Assembly: GCF_963378095.1 (NCBI RefSeq)
Contig: NZ_OY726397.1
Coordinates: 3,162,001 to 3,226,000, forward strand
Origin: Mycolicibacterium sp. MU0053
Lineage (GTDB): Bacteria > Actinomycetota > Actinomycetes > Mycobacteriales > Mycobacteriaceae
Direction of reading: 5' to 3'
Length of the DNA stretch: 64,000 nucleotides
The position numbers were made by a program, and so were the translations under genes. The notes under the pieces were generated by a model. The model did not search any database. It saw only the letters and a list, made by a program, of their open reading frames with translations, and was not told the origin of the DNA. Of the stretch, positions 9,202 to 18,352 are shown in pieces; the stretch's first letter is position 1; every line of letters begins with the position of its first letter.

Positions 9202-9334
9202 TTATGGACACGGATCTTCTTGATTTCCATCGAGTTGCACGCTGGCCGGCTTGCGTGGATCACAAGAGTGTCGCCGCCGCCAGCAGCGTCAGAGACGACG
9301 ATCTGCGTCACGGTTTCCGAGGGAAGGACTCGAA

Positions 9335-9937
9335 ATGCACAACAAGTCAAGGGCGACCACCGCCGCCGCACTCGCTGCGATCGTGGCGCTATCCGGCTGC
9401 GGTAACTCCGACAGCAATGATGCCAATTCGACGCCCACTGCCCAAACAGCGCAGACTGCAGTCGACACCGCGACGCAGGACAGCCACAACCAGGCCGACG
9501 TCGACTTCGCGCAAGGCATGATCCCGCATCACGAGCAGGCCGTGGAGATGAGCGACATCCTGCTGGCCAAGCCGGATATCGATCCGCGGGTGGCCCAACT
9601 CGCCGAGGAGATCAAGGCGGCTCAAGCCCCCGAAATCGAACAGCTGCAAGGCTGGCTTACACAGTGGGGGGCTCCAGCGGCGTCAGATCATGGCATGGAA
9701 GGCATGCACGGGATGATGTCCGAGCAAGACATCGCCGAGTTGCGCGACGCGCAGGGCACCGAGGCGAGCCGACTGTTTCTCACGCAGATGATCGAGCACC
9801 ACGACGGCGCTGTCATCATGGCCCAAACCGAAATCGACAGCGGTCAGTTCTCCGACGCAGTGGCCATGGCCCGCGATATCATCTCCACCCAACAGCAGGA
9901 AATCGACCACATGCGCGAAATCCTGCAGTCCCTGTAG
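9335..9937 (+). CDS. DUF305 lipoprotein, His/Met-rich
   Basis: 200-residue exported lipoprotein: signal helix, lipobox LSGC (Cys near 24), a Ser/Thr/Asp linker, then two DUF305 repeats of ferritin-like helices. Each repeat starts with the family signature, DFAQGMIPHHEQAVEM and LFLTQMIEHHDGAVIM, with paired His and Met. DUF305 proteins are often found with copper-resistance genes, and these residues suggest metal binding outside the membrane; no reaction is known. Start at 9335 chosen for GAGGGAAGGA upstream and the signal peptide. Paralog of the gene at 19312. Confidence 0.85.
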   Translation: MHNKSRATTAAALAAIVALSGCGNSDSNDANSTPTAQTAQTAVDTATQDSHNQADVDFAQGMIPHHEQAVEMSDILLAKPDIDPRVAQLAEEIKAAQAPEIEQLQGWLTQWGAPAASDHGMEGMHGMMSEQDIAELRDAQGTEASRLFLTQMIEHHDGAVIMAQTEIDSGQFSDAVAMARDIISTQQQEIDHMREILQSL

Positions 9938-10262
9938 ATGACCGACCGCGTTTCCACGCCCGATACGCGCCACCGAACGAGCCGGCAGCAGCGAGGGTCC
10001 CTAAACACGCACGCCGGTTACCTGGCTTGTGCGGCTTGAGCTTTATCTTGTTGCCATTGGCATCACGACGCAAGCTGGCAGCCGCCAAGCCGAGATGTAA
10101 GCAAAGCCTATCGCCGAGGCACCACGTGCGGTCTACCCAACAGTGCACGCGCACGCGCTCTTAGCGCGAAAGCATCACAGCGCCAATATTTCTCGAAGGA
10201 TCGGCCAGCCCGTCCGCGGTATCGATGCGGTGAACTATCGAAGCTATCGGTTGTGATATCAC

Positions 10263-10285
10263 TACGTAGCATATACGTAGAGGAT
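10263..10285 (+). promoter_or_regulatory. TACGTA-N5-TACGTA promoter element, ccdA-resB
   Basis: Perfect direct repeat TACGTA (10263-10268) and TACGTA (10274-10279), 11 bp apart, running into TAGAGGAT. It lies 70 bp before the ccdA start. This is the most regular copy of the element in the window. The rest of the 9938-10348 gap holds no gene I can support. Confidence 0.6.
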
Positions 10286-10348
10286 GTGGTTGGACGTGAC
10301 CAGACGTAGCGGGCGGTGCCGGGATGCGATGGACAGGCGCGGTCGTCC

Positions 10349-11119
10349 ATGAGCGGTTTTACTGAGATTGCCATTTCGGGTCATGTGGTGCTCGCGCTGC
10401 CGGTGTCGGTGTTGGCGGGGCTTGTGTCGTTTGCATCACCGTGTGTGGTGCCACTTGTCCCGGGATACCTCTCCTACCTGGCCGCCGTGGTCGGGGTCGA
10501 CGGGGCCGGTAACGACGCAGCGGGGCAGGGTGCTCGGCTGCGGGTGGCTGGGGCGGCGGCGTTGTTCATTGCTGGCTTCACCGTGGTGTTCTTGATGGGT
10601 ACTATTGCGATCTTGGGATTGACCACGACCGTCATCAGTAACCAACTGTTGCTGCAGCGGGTCGGTGGTGTCATCACGATTGTGATGGGCTTGGTGTTCA
10701 TGGGTTTCATTCCCGGGCTGCAGCGCCAAGCCAGGTTTGCTCCGCAGTCTCTGTCCACGATTGGGGGTGCCCCGCTGCTGGGTGCGGTGTTCGGACTTGG
10801 GTGGACGCCGTGCCTGGGTCCCACGCTTACCGGGGTGATCGCGGTGGCCTCGGCGACGGAGGGCCCGAGCATCCTGCGCGGCGTGGTGCTCGTTATCGCG
10901 TACTGCCTGGGCCTCGGCGTTCCGTTTGTCCTGTTGGCGTTGGGATCCGCCCGCGCGCTGCACGCGATGGGCTGGCTCCGCCGTAACACCAGGGCAATAC
11001 AGATCTTCGGCGGCGTCCTGCTCGTCGCTGTGGGGGTGGCGTTGGTGACCGGAATGTGGAACGAACTGGTCTCCTGGGTGCGTGACACGTTCGTCACCAA
11101 CACGACCTTGCCGATATGA
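10349..11119 (+). CDS. ccdA: CcdA-type thiol-disulfide membrane transporter
   Basis: 256-residue six-helix membrane protein of the CcdA/DsbD-core family. It carries electrons from cytosolic thioredoxin across the membrane to reduce extracytoplasmic thiols, classically for c-type cytochrome maturation. The two redox Cys are in SPCVVP (C32) and TPCLGP (C155), at mirrored positions in helices 1 and 4. The start at 10349 (MSGFTEIA) was chosen over an in-frame codon 11 residues upstream because it matches the usual mycobacterial N-terminus (Rv0527-like). Overlaps resB by 4 bp. Confidence 0.9.
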   Translation: MSGFTEIAISGHVVLALPVSVLAGLVSFASPCVVPLVPGYLSYLAAVVGVDGAGNDAAGQGARLRVAGAAALFIAGFTVVFLMGTIAILGLTTTVISNQLLLQRVGGVITIVMGLVFMGFIPGLQRQARFAPQSLSTIGGAPLLGAVFGLGWTPCLGPTLTGVIAVASATEGPSILRGVVLVIAYCLGLGVPFVLLALGSARALHAMGWLRRNTRAIQIFGGVLLVAVGVALVTGMWNELVSWVRDTFVTNTTLPI

Positions 11120-12714
11120 CCCGCGCATTCGCTTACCTTCGCAACACGTGGCGGAGCCTCACCTCGATGGGAACAGCGCTGATGCTGCTGTTCCTGTTGG
11201 CGGCGGCGGCGATACCGGGTGCTTTGTGGCCACAACGCGACGTTAATCCCACCACCGTTGCGTTTTACATCGCCGATAATCCCCGGTTAGGGCCGTGGCT
11301 GGACCGCCTTCAGGTGTTCGACGTGTTCTCCAGTATCTGGTTCACGTCGATCTATGTCCTGCTGTTCATTTCGCTGATCGGTTGCCTGACACCACGATTG
11401 ATTGAGCATGCCCGCAGTTTGAGGGCGGCTCCGGTGCGGTCACCGCGCAATCTCGCGCGTCTACCGAAATACCAGGTGGTGACCGTTAGCGGGGATCCGC
11501 AGGCGGTTTCAGATGCGGTGGTAGCGAAGCTGCGGGGTTGGCGCACGATCAGGCGCAGCAGCGCTGCTGGCGTGCAGATCTCGGCAGAGAAGGGTTATCT
11601 GCGCGAGGCTGGAAATCTGCTGTTCCACTTCTCTCTGCTCGGGCTTCTCGTCGCGGTGGCGGCCGGCAAGCTGTTCGGCTACGAAGGCAATGTGATCGTG
11701 ATCGCCGACGGAGGGCCGGGATTCTGTTCGGCAGCCCCGGCCGCTTTCGACGCATTCCGGCCAGGCGCCACCGTCGACGGCACAGCGCTTTATCCGATCT
11801 GCCTGCGGGTCAACGATTTCGATGCCGAGTTCCTGCCCAGCGGGCAGGCGACATCATTTGCGGCCGATATCGTCTACCAAGCCGACGAAGACCTGATCAC
11901 CAACACCTGGCAGTCCTACCAATTGAAAGTCAACGCGCCGCTGCGCGTGGGCGGAAATCGCGTGTACCTGCTCGGTCACGGCTACGCACCAACGTTTACG
12001 GTGACGTTTCCAGACGGACAAACCCGTTCTCAGACGCTGCAATGGCAGCCCGACGATTTGCTCACGTTGCTGTCGTCGGGAGCGATGCGGTTCGACCCGC
12101 CGGCGGGCAACTACCCCGACCCCGGCGAGCGTCGGAAGAATCAGATCGCCATCGAAGGACTGCTCGCCCCGACCGAACAGCTCGACGGCACGCTTCTGTC
12201 CTCGGCTTTTCCCGCCCTGAACAATCCCGCCGTGGCCATCGACATCTACAAAGGCGACACCGGACTGGACTCGGGCCGTCCTCAATCGATCTTCGCGTTG
12301 GACAAGCGCATGATCGAACAGGACCGCCTCACAAGGATGGCCCGGGTAAACTTGCGGCTCGGTGAGGAAACGCGACTCGAGGACGGCACCGCGGTCCGGT
12401 TTGACGCGATCACCGACTTCATCAGCGTGCAAGTGTCTTACGACCCCGCGCAGATCTGGGTTCTGGTGTTCGCCATCACCATGATGGCCGGCCTGTTGGC
12501 ATCGCTCATCGTTCGTCGTCGACGGGTCTGGGCGAAAATCGATCGGGACGACGACACCGGCGTCGTGACAATGGAAATGGGTGGGCTGGCGCGCACCGAC
12601 AACGCCGGATGGGGTGAAGAATTCGACCGCCTGGTAACGCGACTTGTCCCAGAACACTCATCGCTTACACAGACGGATGCGTCGACGAACGCAGCGAAAG
12701 ACGCTGGTGAGTGA
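11116..12714 (+). CDS. resB: ResB-like cytochrome c biogenesis protein
   Basis: 532-residue membrane protein of the ResB/CcsB family (Rv0528-like). Three N-terminal helices (about residues 18-38, 75-97 and 173-190), a long extracytoplasmic domain, and a last helix near 450-475. In system II cytochrome c maturation ResB pairs with CcsA (ResC) to deliver heme to apocytochrome c. The ATG overlaps ccdA. No ccsA is visible here, although in M. tuberculosis the order is thioredoxin, ccdA, resB, ccsA. Either the chromosomal CcsA is shared or this copy does something else with the thiols. Confidence 0.88.
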   Translation: MTRAFAYLRNTWRSLTSMGTALMLLFLLAAAAIPGALWPQRDVNPTTVAFYIADNPRLGPWLDRLQVFDVFSSIWFTSIYVLLFISLIGCLTPRLIEHARSLRAAPVRSPRNLARLPKYQVVTVSGDPQAVSDAVVAKLRGWRTIRRSSAAGVQISAEKGYLREAGNLLFHFSLLGLLVAVAAGKLFGYEGNVIVIADGGPGFCSAAPAAFDAFRPGATVDGTALYPICLRVNDFDAEFLPSGQATSFAADIVYQADEDLITNTWQSYQLKVNAPLRVGGNRVYLLGHGYAPTFTVTFPDGQTRSQTLQWQPDDLLTLLSSGAMRFDPPAGNYPDPGERRKNQIAIEGLLAPTEQLDGTLLSSAFPALNNPAVAIDIYKGDTGLDSGRPQSIFALDKRMIEQDRLTRMARVNLRLGEETRLEDGTAVRFDAITDFISVQVSYDPAQIWVLVFAITMMAGLLASLIVRRRRVWAKIDRDDDTGVVTMEMGGLARTDNAGWGEEFDRLVTRLVPEHSSLTQTDASTNAAKDAGE

Positions 12715-13057
12715 GGTCTGTGGACGCACTTGAAACTACGGTGTGGCCGCCAAAAATACCGGCGGCGTGAGCAATACCGGTCGAGATCGCGGTGTCAGCA
12801 ACGGCGACGGCGACCACAATCGGTGGCAACGCGGCCGGACGGATCGCCATTGCGGTGGTTGCCCCGTTCTGTCAGGTTTGCCTACACAAGTGCACTACTT
12901 GCTGCCGCGGGCGCCGCAACGGTGGTGACGACGCTATGTGCCGACAGACCGGAACGCTTGGTAGACACCCAGCAGCGCATCCTCGTTGTTTGGTAAGCGT
13001 TATTCAACAGCCATCTATAGGGCCGGTAGCGGTTCGTGTGTCGCCCATCTACTAAAG

Positions 13058-13080
13058 TACTGGCTACTACCGTAGATCGT
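13058..13080 (+). promoter_or_regulatory. Degenerate TAC-N8-(T)ACCGTAG element, TlpA gene
   Basis: TACTGG (13058) followed 11 bp later by ACCGTAG and TAGATC (13073-13078) matches the element before neighbouring genes, with one inserted C in the second half-site. It is 74 bp before the TlpA-like start. The remainder of 12715-13148 shows no recognisable gene; I looked for a ccsA remnant and did not find one. Confidence 0.4.
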
Positions 13081-13148
13081 TGAGATGCGGGGAAGCGCGA
13101 CGACGATGGCGAGAAGCGCTCGCTGACAACCGGTGCCAAGGAGTCGGG

Positions 13149-13742
13149 ATGGTGGCAGTCCGAAATTTTGCGGGTCTTGCTGCGGGACTTGGCCTCATCG
13201 TCGCGTTAGCAACTGGCTGCACCGGCGATGGTGCGGTGGCTCAGGGCGGCACCTTCGACTTCGTCTCGCCCGGCGGCCAAACGGCCATCTTCTACGACCC
13301 GCCGTCGGCCCGGGGAACGGTCGGTTCGTTGAGCGGCCCGGACTTGTTCACCGACGAGCCGATACGGCTCACTGACTTCACCGGAAAGATCGTGGTGATC
13401 AACGTGTGGGGTTCGTGGTGTGCACCCTGCCGCACCGAGACACCGGAACTGGAAACAATTTCCGAAGAATACCGCGATCGCGGAGTTCAATTCCTCGGTA
13501 TCGACGTTCGCGATAGACGCGAGGCCGCCCGAGATTTCGTCACCGACCGCAGGGTCAGCTACCCCTCCATCTTCGATCCCGAGATGCGTACCCTCATCGC
13601 CCTAGCACGCAACTATCCAGCCAGTGTCGTGCCGACCACGATGGTTCTCGACAGCCGACATCGCGTCGCGGCGGTGTTTCTGATGGCGCTGCTGGCCGAA
13701 GACCTCCGCCCCTTACTGGATCGGCTGACCACCGAGCCATAA
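13149..13742 (+). CDS. TlpA-like thioredoxin lipoprotein
   Basis: 197-residue exported thioredoxin, membrane-anchored by lipobox ATGC (C24). The thioredoxin domain has the active site W90-C91-A-P-C94, the TlpA-type insertion, and cis-Pro in VVPTTM. It closely resembles Rv0526 of M. tuberculosis, which lies upstream of ccdA-resB-ccsA. It probably receives electrons from CcdA and reduces apocytochrome or other external thiols. Here it sits downstream of resB in its own unit with its own TACGTA-like element. Start chosen for AAGGAG 6 bp upstream. Confidence 0.88.
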   Translation: MVAVRNFAGLAAGLGLIVALATGCTGDGAVAQGGTFDFVSPGGQTAIFYDPPSARGTVGSLSGPDLFTDEPIRLTDFTGKIVVINVWGSWCAPCRTETPELETISEEYRDRGVQFLGIDVRDRREAARDFVTDRRVSYPSIFDPEMRTLIALARNYPASVVPTTMVLDSRHRVAAVFLMALLAEDLRPLLDRLTTEP

Positions 13743-14000
13743 ACCGGGCACAATCCACCACCATCACAACCAGCGCGCACAGGGCCAACCCCAGCGGTAA
13801 CAAGCCCGACATCACGCCCGTCGCAGTGATCAGGGACTCACTGGCAGGGAGGGTGCGTACACCGCGGCACCTCTGCTCGCGTCAAATCGTATGCCCGGCA
13901 TACGCGGTCACCGGTCCGTCCGTGGCACGCCACAAGCACCGACGGCCTTGTGGGCGTTATGCCGCAGGGATTCCAGCCGCCACCTGTGCCATTCTTCATC

Positions 14001-14021
14001 TACGCAATATGTACGTAGAAT
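14001..14021 (+). promoter_or_regulatory. TACGCA-N5-TACGTA promoter element, transpeptidase gene
   Basis: TACGCA (14001-14006) and TACGTA (14012-14017) in 11-bp phase, running into a near-ideal -10 TAGAAT (14016-14021), 44 bp before the ATG. No -35 is seen at 17 bp. The remaining 13743-14000 stretch holds nothing recognisable. Confidence 0.6.
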
Positions 14022-14064
14022 GCTCTGTGAAATGGATGTGGGGCGTAAGGGACGGGATGCACTC

Positions 14065-15282
14065 ATGAGGCTGGTCAAGTCCGCAACGACGGGGCGGCGG
14101 CGTTGTGTCCGGCGGATAGCGGTGGTGCTGGCGGTGATCGGCGTAGCGCTGGGACTGACTGCATGCAACTCCCCTGCGTCGCCGGCTGGGGTCATCGTCG
14201 ACAAGGGCGCGCCCTACGCGGATCTTCTCATCCCCAAAGTGGGGACTTCGGTCACCGACGGCGCCATCGATGTGTCGGTGTCGTCACCAGTCACGGTGGG
14301 TGCCGAGACCGGTGTCCTCGCTGCGGTGGCGATGGTCAACGAAGACGGCAAAGTGGTCCAAGGGGAGCTGAGTCCCGATGGGACCACATGGCACTCCGCC
14401 GAACCGCTGGGCTACAGCAGGCAGTACACCGTGAGCGCCGAAGCGTTAGGCATGGGCGGGGTAGCTCGTAGCACTGCGGCGTTCCAGACCCAGTCACCGC
14501 AAGACCTGACCATGCCGTTGGTGGTTCCCAGTGACGGGGCGGTGGTGGGCGTAGGACAGCCGGTTGCCGTGCGTTTTGACCAGAACATTCCCGATCGGTT
14601 GGCCGCCCAGCGCGCGATTACCGTCATCAGTGATCCACCTGTGCAGGGGGCGTTCTACTGGATGAGCAATCGTGAAGTCCGTTGGCGCCCAGCCCAATAC
14701 TGGGCACCAGGGACCGCCGTGGAAGTTCGTGTCAAGACCTATGGTGTTGATCTGGGCGATGGGCTCTTCGGTCAACGCGACCTCACCAGCCGCTTCACCA
14801 TCGGTGATGAGGTGATCACGACCGTTGATGACGCCACTAAGACGATGACGGTGCGCGTAAACGGCAAGGTGGTCAAGTCGATGCCGGTCTCGCTGGGCAA
14901 GGACAGAACTCCGACCGACAACGGCACCTACCTCATCGGCGACCGCAATTCATCTCTGGTCATGGACTCTTCGACTTTCGGGGTGCCGGTCGACTCGGCT
15001 GAGGGTTACCGCTTGGAAGTCGATTGGGCCACCCAGATGTCCTACAGCGGAATCTATGTGCACTCCGCGCCGTGGTCAGTCAGCAGCCAGGGACGCGCCA
15101 ACGTCAGTAACGGCTGTCTGAACCTGAGTCCGGAGAATGCAAAATGGTTCTACGACAACAGCAAACGCGGTGACCTCGTCGAGGTCATCAACACCGTGGC
15201 CACCACACTGTCGGGCACCGATGGTCTTGGCGACTGGAACATCCCTTGGGATCGATGGAAGGCCGGCAACGCCACGGTGTAG
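14065..15282 (+). CDS. L,D-transpeptidase lipoprotein (LdtMt-like)
   Basis: 405-residue exported enzyme that makes 3-3 cross-links in peptidoglycan. Signal peptide with lipobox LTAC (C34), two Ig-like domains (about 50-145 and 150-247), then the YkuD catalytic domain (250-375) with H333-S334 and catalytic C351. The usual S-H-G-C reads S-N-G-C (N349), so the His equivalent to His352 of LdtMt2 is an Asn. Length and layout match mycobacterial Ldts. Start at 14065 chosen for AAGGGACGGGA. Sits next to the orphan regulator and near two other peptidoglycan enzymes. Confidence 0.88.
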   Translation: MRLVKSATTGRRRCVRRIAVVLAVIGVALGLTACNSPASPAGVIVDKGAPYADLLIPKVGTSVTDGAIDVSVSSPVTVGAETGVLAAVAMVNEDGKVVQGELSPDGTTWHSAEPLGYSRQYTVSAEALGMGGVARSTAAFQTQSPQDLTMPLVVPSDGAVVGVGQPVAVRFDQNIPDRLAAQRAITVISDPPVQGAFYWMSNREVRWRPAQYWAPGTAVEVRVKTYGVDLGDGLFGQRDLTSRFTIGDEVITTVDDATKTMTVRVNGKVVKSMPVSLGKDRTPTDNGTYLIGDRNSSLVMDSSTFGVPVDSAEGYRLEVDWATQMSYSGIYVHSAPWSVSSQGRANVSNGCLNLSPENAKWFYDNSKRGDLVEVINTVATTLSGTDGLGDWNIPWDRWKAGNATV

Positions 15283-15581
15283 GGCGATCCGTGATCGACG
15301 CAGCGGCTACCAAAGCGTATGGCGGGCTTGCGACCCGCGTCGTGGGCAGGGATGGCCGGACCCCGCACTGAAGACACCGCCTCTCACGGATACATCTCCA
15401 GCGTGGATCACTCCCTCGACCGGCGACCGACGGTAAACGTTCAAGTCGGCTCAAAGGCCAAGTCGTATGCAAAGGTCGACAACTCGCCGACCTACCTCAG
15501 TCTCACCAAACCGCCCACCCGTCCCATCGCCTTAGTCTTCTGACGGCGGCCGCGATGAACCGTTCCCCGCCACAGCCACCC

Positions 15582-16409
15582 TCAAGCCCCTTCACGCGCG
15601 CAGGGGGCCGCGACCGCGCCGGCCGGCAACACAGTTGCACCCACCTCGCCGCACGGTGCCACGTTCACCCTGTGGGGCGCGAAGGCAAGCCGATAGCCGA
15701 CACCGCGCACGTTCAGCACCAACTCTGGCTCCTCGGGATCGTCTCCGAGTCGGCGGCGCAGCGCACCGATGTGTACGCTGACCCGCTCGGCGTTGCCATT
15801 CGAACGCGGCCCCCAGACCGCCTCCATCAGATCCTGCCGTGTCACCACCGCACCGCGTTTCCTGGCCAGCTCGACTAGGATGTCGAACTGGGTACGGGTC
15901 AATCCGATCCGCTCATCGGCGACCCGTACCTCACGCCGAACGACGTCGATGGACAACGGGCCGCACGAATATTGTTGTGGCGCTGTGCCACCACTTCCAG
16001 CGAGAGCTGCGTAAGCCGTCCGTCTCCGCAGCGCGGCCCGCACCCGTGCAGCCAGTTCGCGACTACTGCGCGCGCCGATGAGGACGTCGTCAGCACCTGC
16101 CCGGAAGCCTGCGACGACGACGTTCTCATTCCCCGCACTCGAGCACATCGTGACGTGGCCATCGCAGACATCGCGTATTTCTCGACATACCTGCAACACG
16201 GACCCACCCAGTGAATCGACGTCGAGTGCCACGAACCCCGGTCGCAGGCGTTGGGCGACGTCGACCGCCTCTCCGCCGTCGTGGGCCACCACCAGGGACA
16301 CCTCATCGGTGCGGAAGTGGTCGGCGACCGCCTCGATCCATCGGACGTGATCACCCACGATCAACACCATCGCCGGAGTCGGTATCGCCGTTATCGAGCC
16401 ATCGCGCAT
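15582..16409 (-). CDS. Orphan OmpR-family response regulator, degenerate receiver
   Basis: 275-residue regulator: receiver domain (about 13-128) and OmpR/PhoB winged helix (148-246; TRTQFDILVELARKRG, recognition helix SVHIGALRRRLG, wing VLNVRGVGYRL). The receiver keeps the Asp near 63 (ALDVD) but has a single acidic residue in the first loop (D20) and lacks the conserved Lys (ADDVLIGA where ADDYLVKP is usual). Phosphorylation may therefore be altered or absent. A C-terminal tail carries C253 and C270. No intact kinase is adjacent; a kinase remnant lies at 19080. Best candidate to bind the 11-bp-phased TACGTA repeats nearby. Confidence 0.85.
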   Translation of the reverse strand: MRDGSITAIPTPAMVLIVGDHVRWIEAVADHFRTDEVSLVVAHDGGEAVDVAQRLRPGFVALDVDSLGGSVLQVCREIRDVCDGHVTMCSSAGNENVVVAGFRAGADDVLIGARSSRELAARVRAALRRRTAYAALAGSGGTAPQQYSCGPLSIDVVRREVRVADERIGLTRTQFDILVELARKRGAVVTRQDLMEAVWGPRSNGNAERVSVHIGALRRRLGDDPEEPELVLNVRGVGYRLAFAPHRVNVAPCGEVGATVLPAGAVAAPCAREGA

Positions 16410-16426
16410 TTAGCAGATAAATGCCC

Positions 16427-16443
16427 TACTGCGTAGCTACGCA
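16427..16443 (+). promoter_or_regulatory. TACTGC-N5-TACGCA element upstream of the regulator
   Basis: TACTGC (16427) and TACGCA (16438) in 11-bp phase; inside it TGCGTAGCTACGCA (16430-16443) is a perfect palindrome. It lies 18-34 bp before the regulator's ATG on the other strand, over its -35 region, as expected for autoregulation. The regulator lacks a ribosome site, so its mRNA may be leaderless. Confidence 0.45.
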
Positions 16444-16683
16444 CACGTTCATCGGCTGGCGTGTCGGCGCCTCGCCTCGACACCGCCTCGGTGCACCGCC
16501 GCGCTTGGACGCCGATCACGCCGGTCCCACGCCAACCTACTGCCGGACAGCTAAGGGCCAGTGACAATTCCGGACAACCCGCTCGCGCAGTCGACGCGAC
16601 GCGCCCGGCGACTAGCGATTGTTACGCAAGTGAGATGAGAGGCGTAAGTCACGTCCCGTGATTCGGTGTTACCGTTCTGCTGG

Positions 16684-16719
16684 AACGTATTACGTACGTA
16701 CTTCCCTACGACGTAGACA
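16684..16719 (+). promoter_or_regulatory. Tandem TACGTA elements before the NlpC/P60 gene
   Basis: AACGTA (16684) and TACGTA (16695) are 11 bp apart; then TACTTC (16699) and GACGTAG (16710), also 11 bp apart, run into TAGACA as a -10. So two overlapping copies of the element stand about 100 bp before the NlpC/P60 start. The rest of the 16410-16814 gap is empty. Confidence 0.5.
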
Positions 16720-16814
16720 GCCCATCGGAATTCGATGAGTAGATAGATGGCAGCGGCTCCGCCTGGGGGATCGAACCAATGCAACGATCGCCGACGACCG
16801 GGAAGGCGAGGACG

Positions 16815-17516
16815 GTGTCCACTATGCTCCACCCGCAGCTGAAGGCACTGGCCTGGTTGACCGTCGCGGTGCTCGCTGTGGCCTTTGCTACGCCCGCGGC
16901 CGCAGAGCCTGGCGACGGAACCTGGGATCCGACCCTCCCCAAATCCGTCAGCGCAGGTGCACCGGGTGACCCGCTGGCGATCGCCAACGCCTCGCTGCGG
17001 GCGACCGCCCTGGCCACCCAGACCACGATGGATCTCGGCCGAAACTTTCTACGCAGTTTGGGGTTGGGGGGCGTCGAGCCCAGTGCCGTTCCGATCGGTT
17101 CGGGCCGCGTGTCTGGGCGCCAGGCTATCGAGTACGTGATTCGCCGAGCGGGCAGTCAGATAGGGGTGCCCTATTCCTGGGGCGGCGGAAGCCTGACAGG
17201 ACCCAGTCGAGGAATCGACCAGGGCGCCGGCACGATCGGGTTCGACTGTTCCGGACTGACCCGGTACGCCTTCGCCGGTATCGGCATACTGCTGCCGCGT
17301 TGGTCCGGTGACCAGTACAACGCCGGCCGTAAGATCCCGCCGTCTCAGGCCCGGCGGGGCGATCTGCTGTTCTGGGGTCCCGGTGGTAGCCAGCATGAAG
17401 CGATCTACCTCGGCAACGGCCAGATGCTGGAAGCCCAGCAAACGGGTGTGCCCATCAAAATCTCACCGGTGCGCATGGCAGGAATGACGCCGTACGTGAC
17501 GCGCATCATCGAGTGA
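16815..17516 (+). CDS. Secreted NlpC/P60 peptidoglycan hydrolase
   Basis: 233-residue exported D,L-endopeptidase. Sec signal peptide (about 4-30, ending ATPAAAEP), a helical linker, and a C-terminal NlpC/P60 domain. Catalytic Cys in FDCSGL, the His in GSQHEAIYLG, and the usual VPYSWGGG opening. No SH3 or coiled-coil regulatory region, so it resembles the short RipB/RipD-type enzymes; unlike RipD its catalytic Cys is present. Start is either GTG 16815 or ATG 16824 behind GGCGAGGA; the ORF's further upstream ATG has no ribosome site. Confidence 0.85.
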   Translation: MSTMLHPQLKALAWLTVAVLAVAFATPAAAEPGDGTWDPTLPKSVSAGAPGDPLAIANASLRATALATQTTMDLGRNFLRSLGLGGVEPSAVPIGSGRVSGRQAIEYVIRRAGSQIGVPYSWGGGSLTGPSRGIDQGAGTIGFDCSGLTRYAFAGIGILLPRWSGDQYNAGRKIPPSQARRGDLLFWGPGGSQHEAIYLGNGQMLEAQQTGVPIKISPVRMAGMTPYVTRIIE

Positions 17517-17563
17517 TGCGGTGGCCGTCGGAGGTTCTTCCGCCGACGGTCGCGACTAAGACC

Positions 17564-17586
17564 TACGGCCTTTCTACATATATAGT
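17564..17586 (+). promoter_or_regulatory. TACGGC-N5-TACATA element, DsbA-like gene
   Basis: TACGGC (17564) and TACATA (17575) in 11-bp phase, running into TATAGT (17581-17586) as a -10. The second half-site is TACATA rather than TACGTA. It lies 106 bp before the DsbA-like ATG. Confidence 0.45.
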
Positions 17587-17692
17587 CGAACGCGAGAATC
17601 CATACCCACAAGCCCGTCTCGGCGCACCGCCGCGGTACGCGGCTGCGCCGGCGCAGAACAGACGTTCGCTGATTTCACGAAGGACTATTCAG

Positions 17693-18352
17693 ATGGCACC
17701 CGCCACACGAATTCTGCTGACCGTCTTCGCGGTCATCACCATCATCATCGGGGTTGGTGTATATCTGTCGGTCCAGGACAAGAACCCTCCCGCCGTTGCG
17801 CAGGCCCAGGGTGAAGAGGTTGGTCAGCTGGTCCGTGACAACAGCCGCCGCCTCAACACCGTGCCGAATAGTGACGTCACCTTCGTCGAGTTCCTCGACT
17901 TCGAATGCGAGGCGTGCCGTGCGGCCTTCCCGATGGTCGAGGAGCTGCGCGCTGAGTACGGGGACCGTGTCAACTTCGTCATCCGCTACTTCCCTATCCC
18001 CTCGCATTTCAACGCCGAGCGGGCAGCGCGTGCGGTCGAGTCGGCTGCCCAGCAGGGCAAGTTCGAGCCCATGTACAAGAAGATGTACGAGACCCAGAGT
18101 CAGTGGGGCGAACAGCGGACTCCGGCCGACTCCACGTTCCGCGGCTTCGCAACCGAACTCGGTCTCGACATGGCCACGTTCGATGCTGCCTACAGCGACC
18201 CCGCCACGCTGGACCGTGTCAACGTGGATGTCGCCGACGGTAAGGCCCTCGGTGTTCAGGGGACACCGACCTTCTTCCTCGACGGAAGCAAAGTGGAATT
18301 CAGGAGCTACCAAGACCTTTCGGCGGCAGTTGAGCAGGCCTTGAAAAAGTAG
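17693..18352 (+). CDS. DsbA-like membrane-anchored disulfide protein
   Basis: 219-residue thioredoxin-fold protein (DsbA/Thioredoxin_4 type) with one N-terminal membrane anchor (about 6-26) and the rest outside. Active site C72-E-A-C75 in DFECEACRAAFP, helical insertion, cis-Pro in GTPTFFL. It should oxidise or isomerise disulfides in exported proteins. Start at 17693 chosen for AAGGA 8 bp upstream and the anchor beginning there. Works in the same compartment as the TlpA-like protein and CcdA encoded upstream. Confidence 0.87.
   Translation: MAPATRILLTVFAVITIIIGVGVYLSVQDKNPPAVAQAQGEEVGQLVRDNSRRLNTVPNSDVTFVEFLDFECEACRAAFPMVEELRAEYGDRVNFVIRYFPIPSHFNAERAARAVESAAQQGKFEPMYKKMYETQSQWGEQRTPADSTFRGFATELGLDMATFDAAYSDPATLDRVNVDVADGKALGVQGTPTFFLDGSKVEFRSYQDLSAAVEQALKK

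Noticed and set aside
12715..13055. Possible ccsA remnant after resB
   Set aside because: No WWD-type or membrane-helix pattern of CcsA in any frame.
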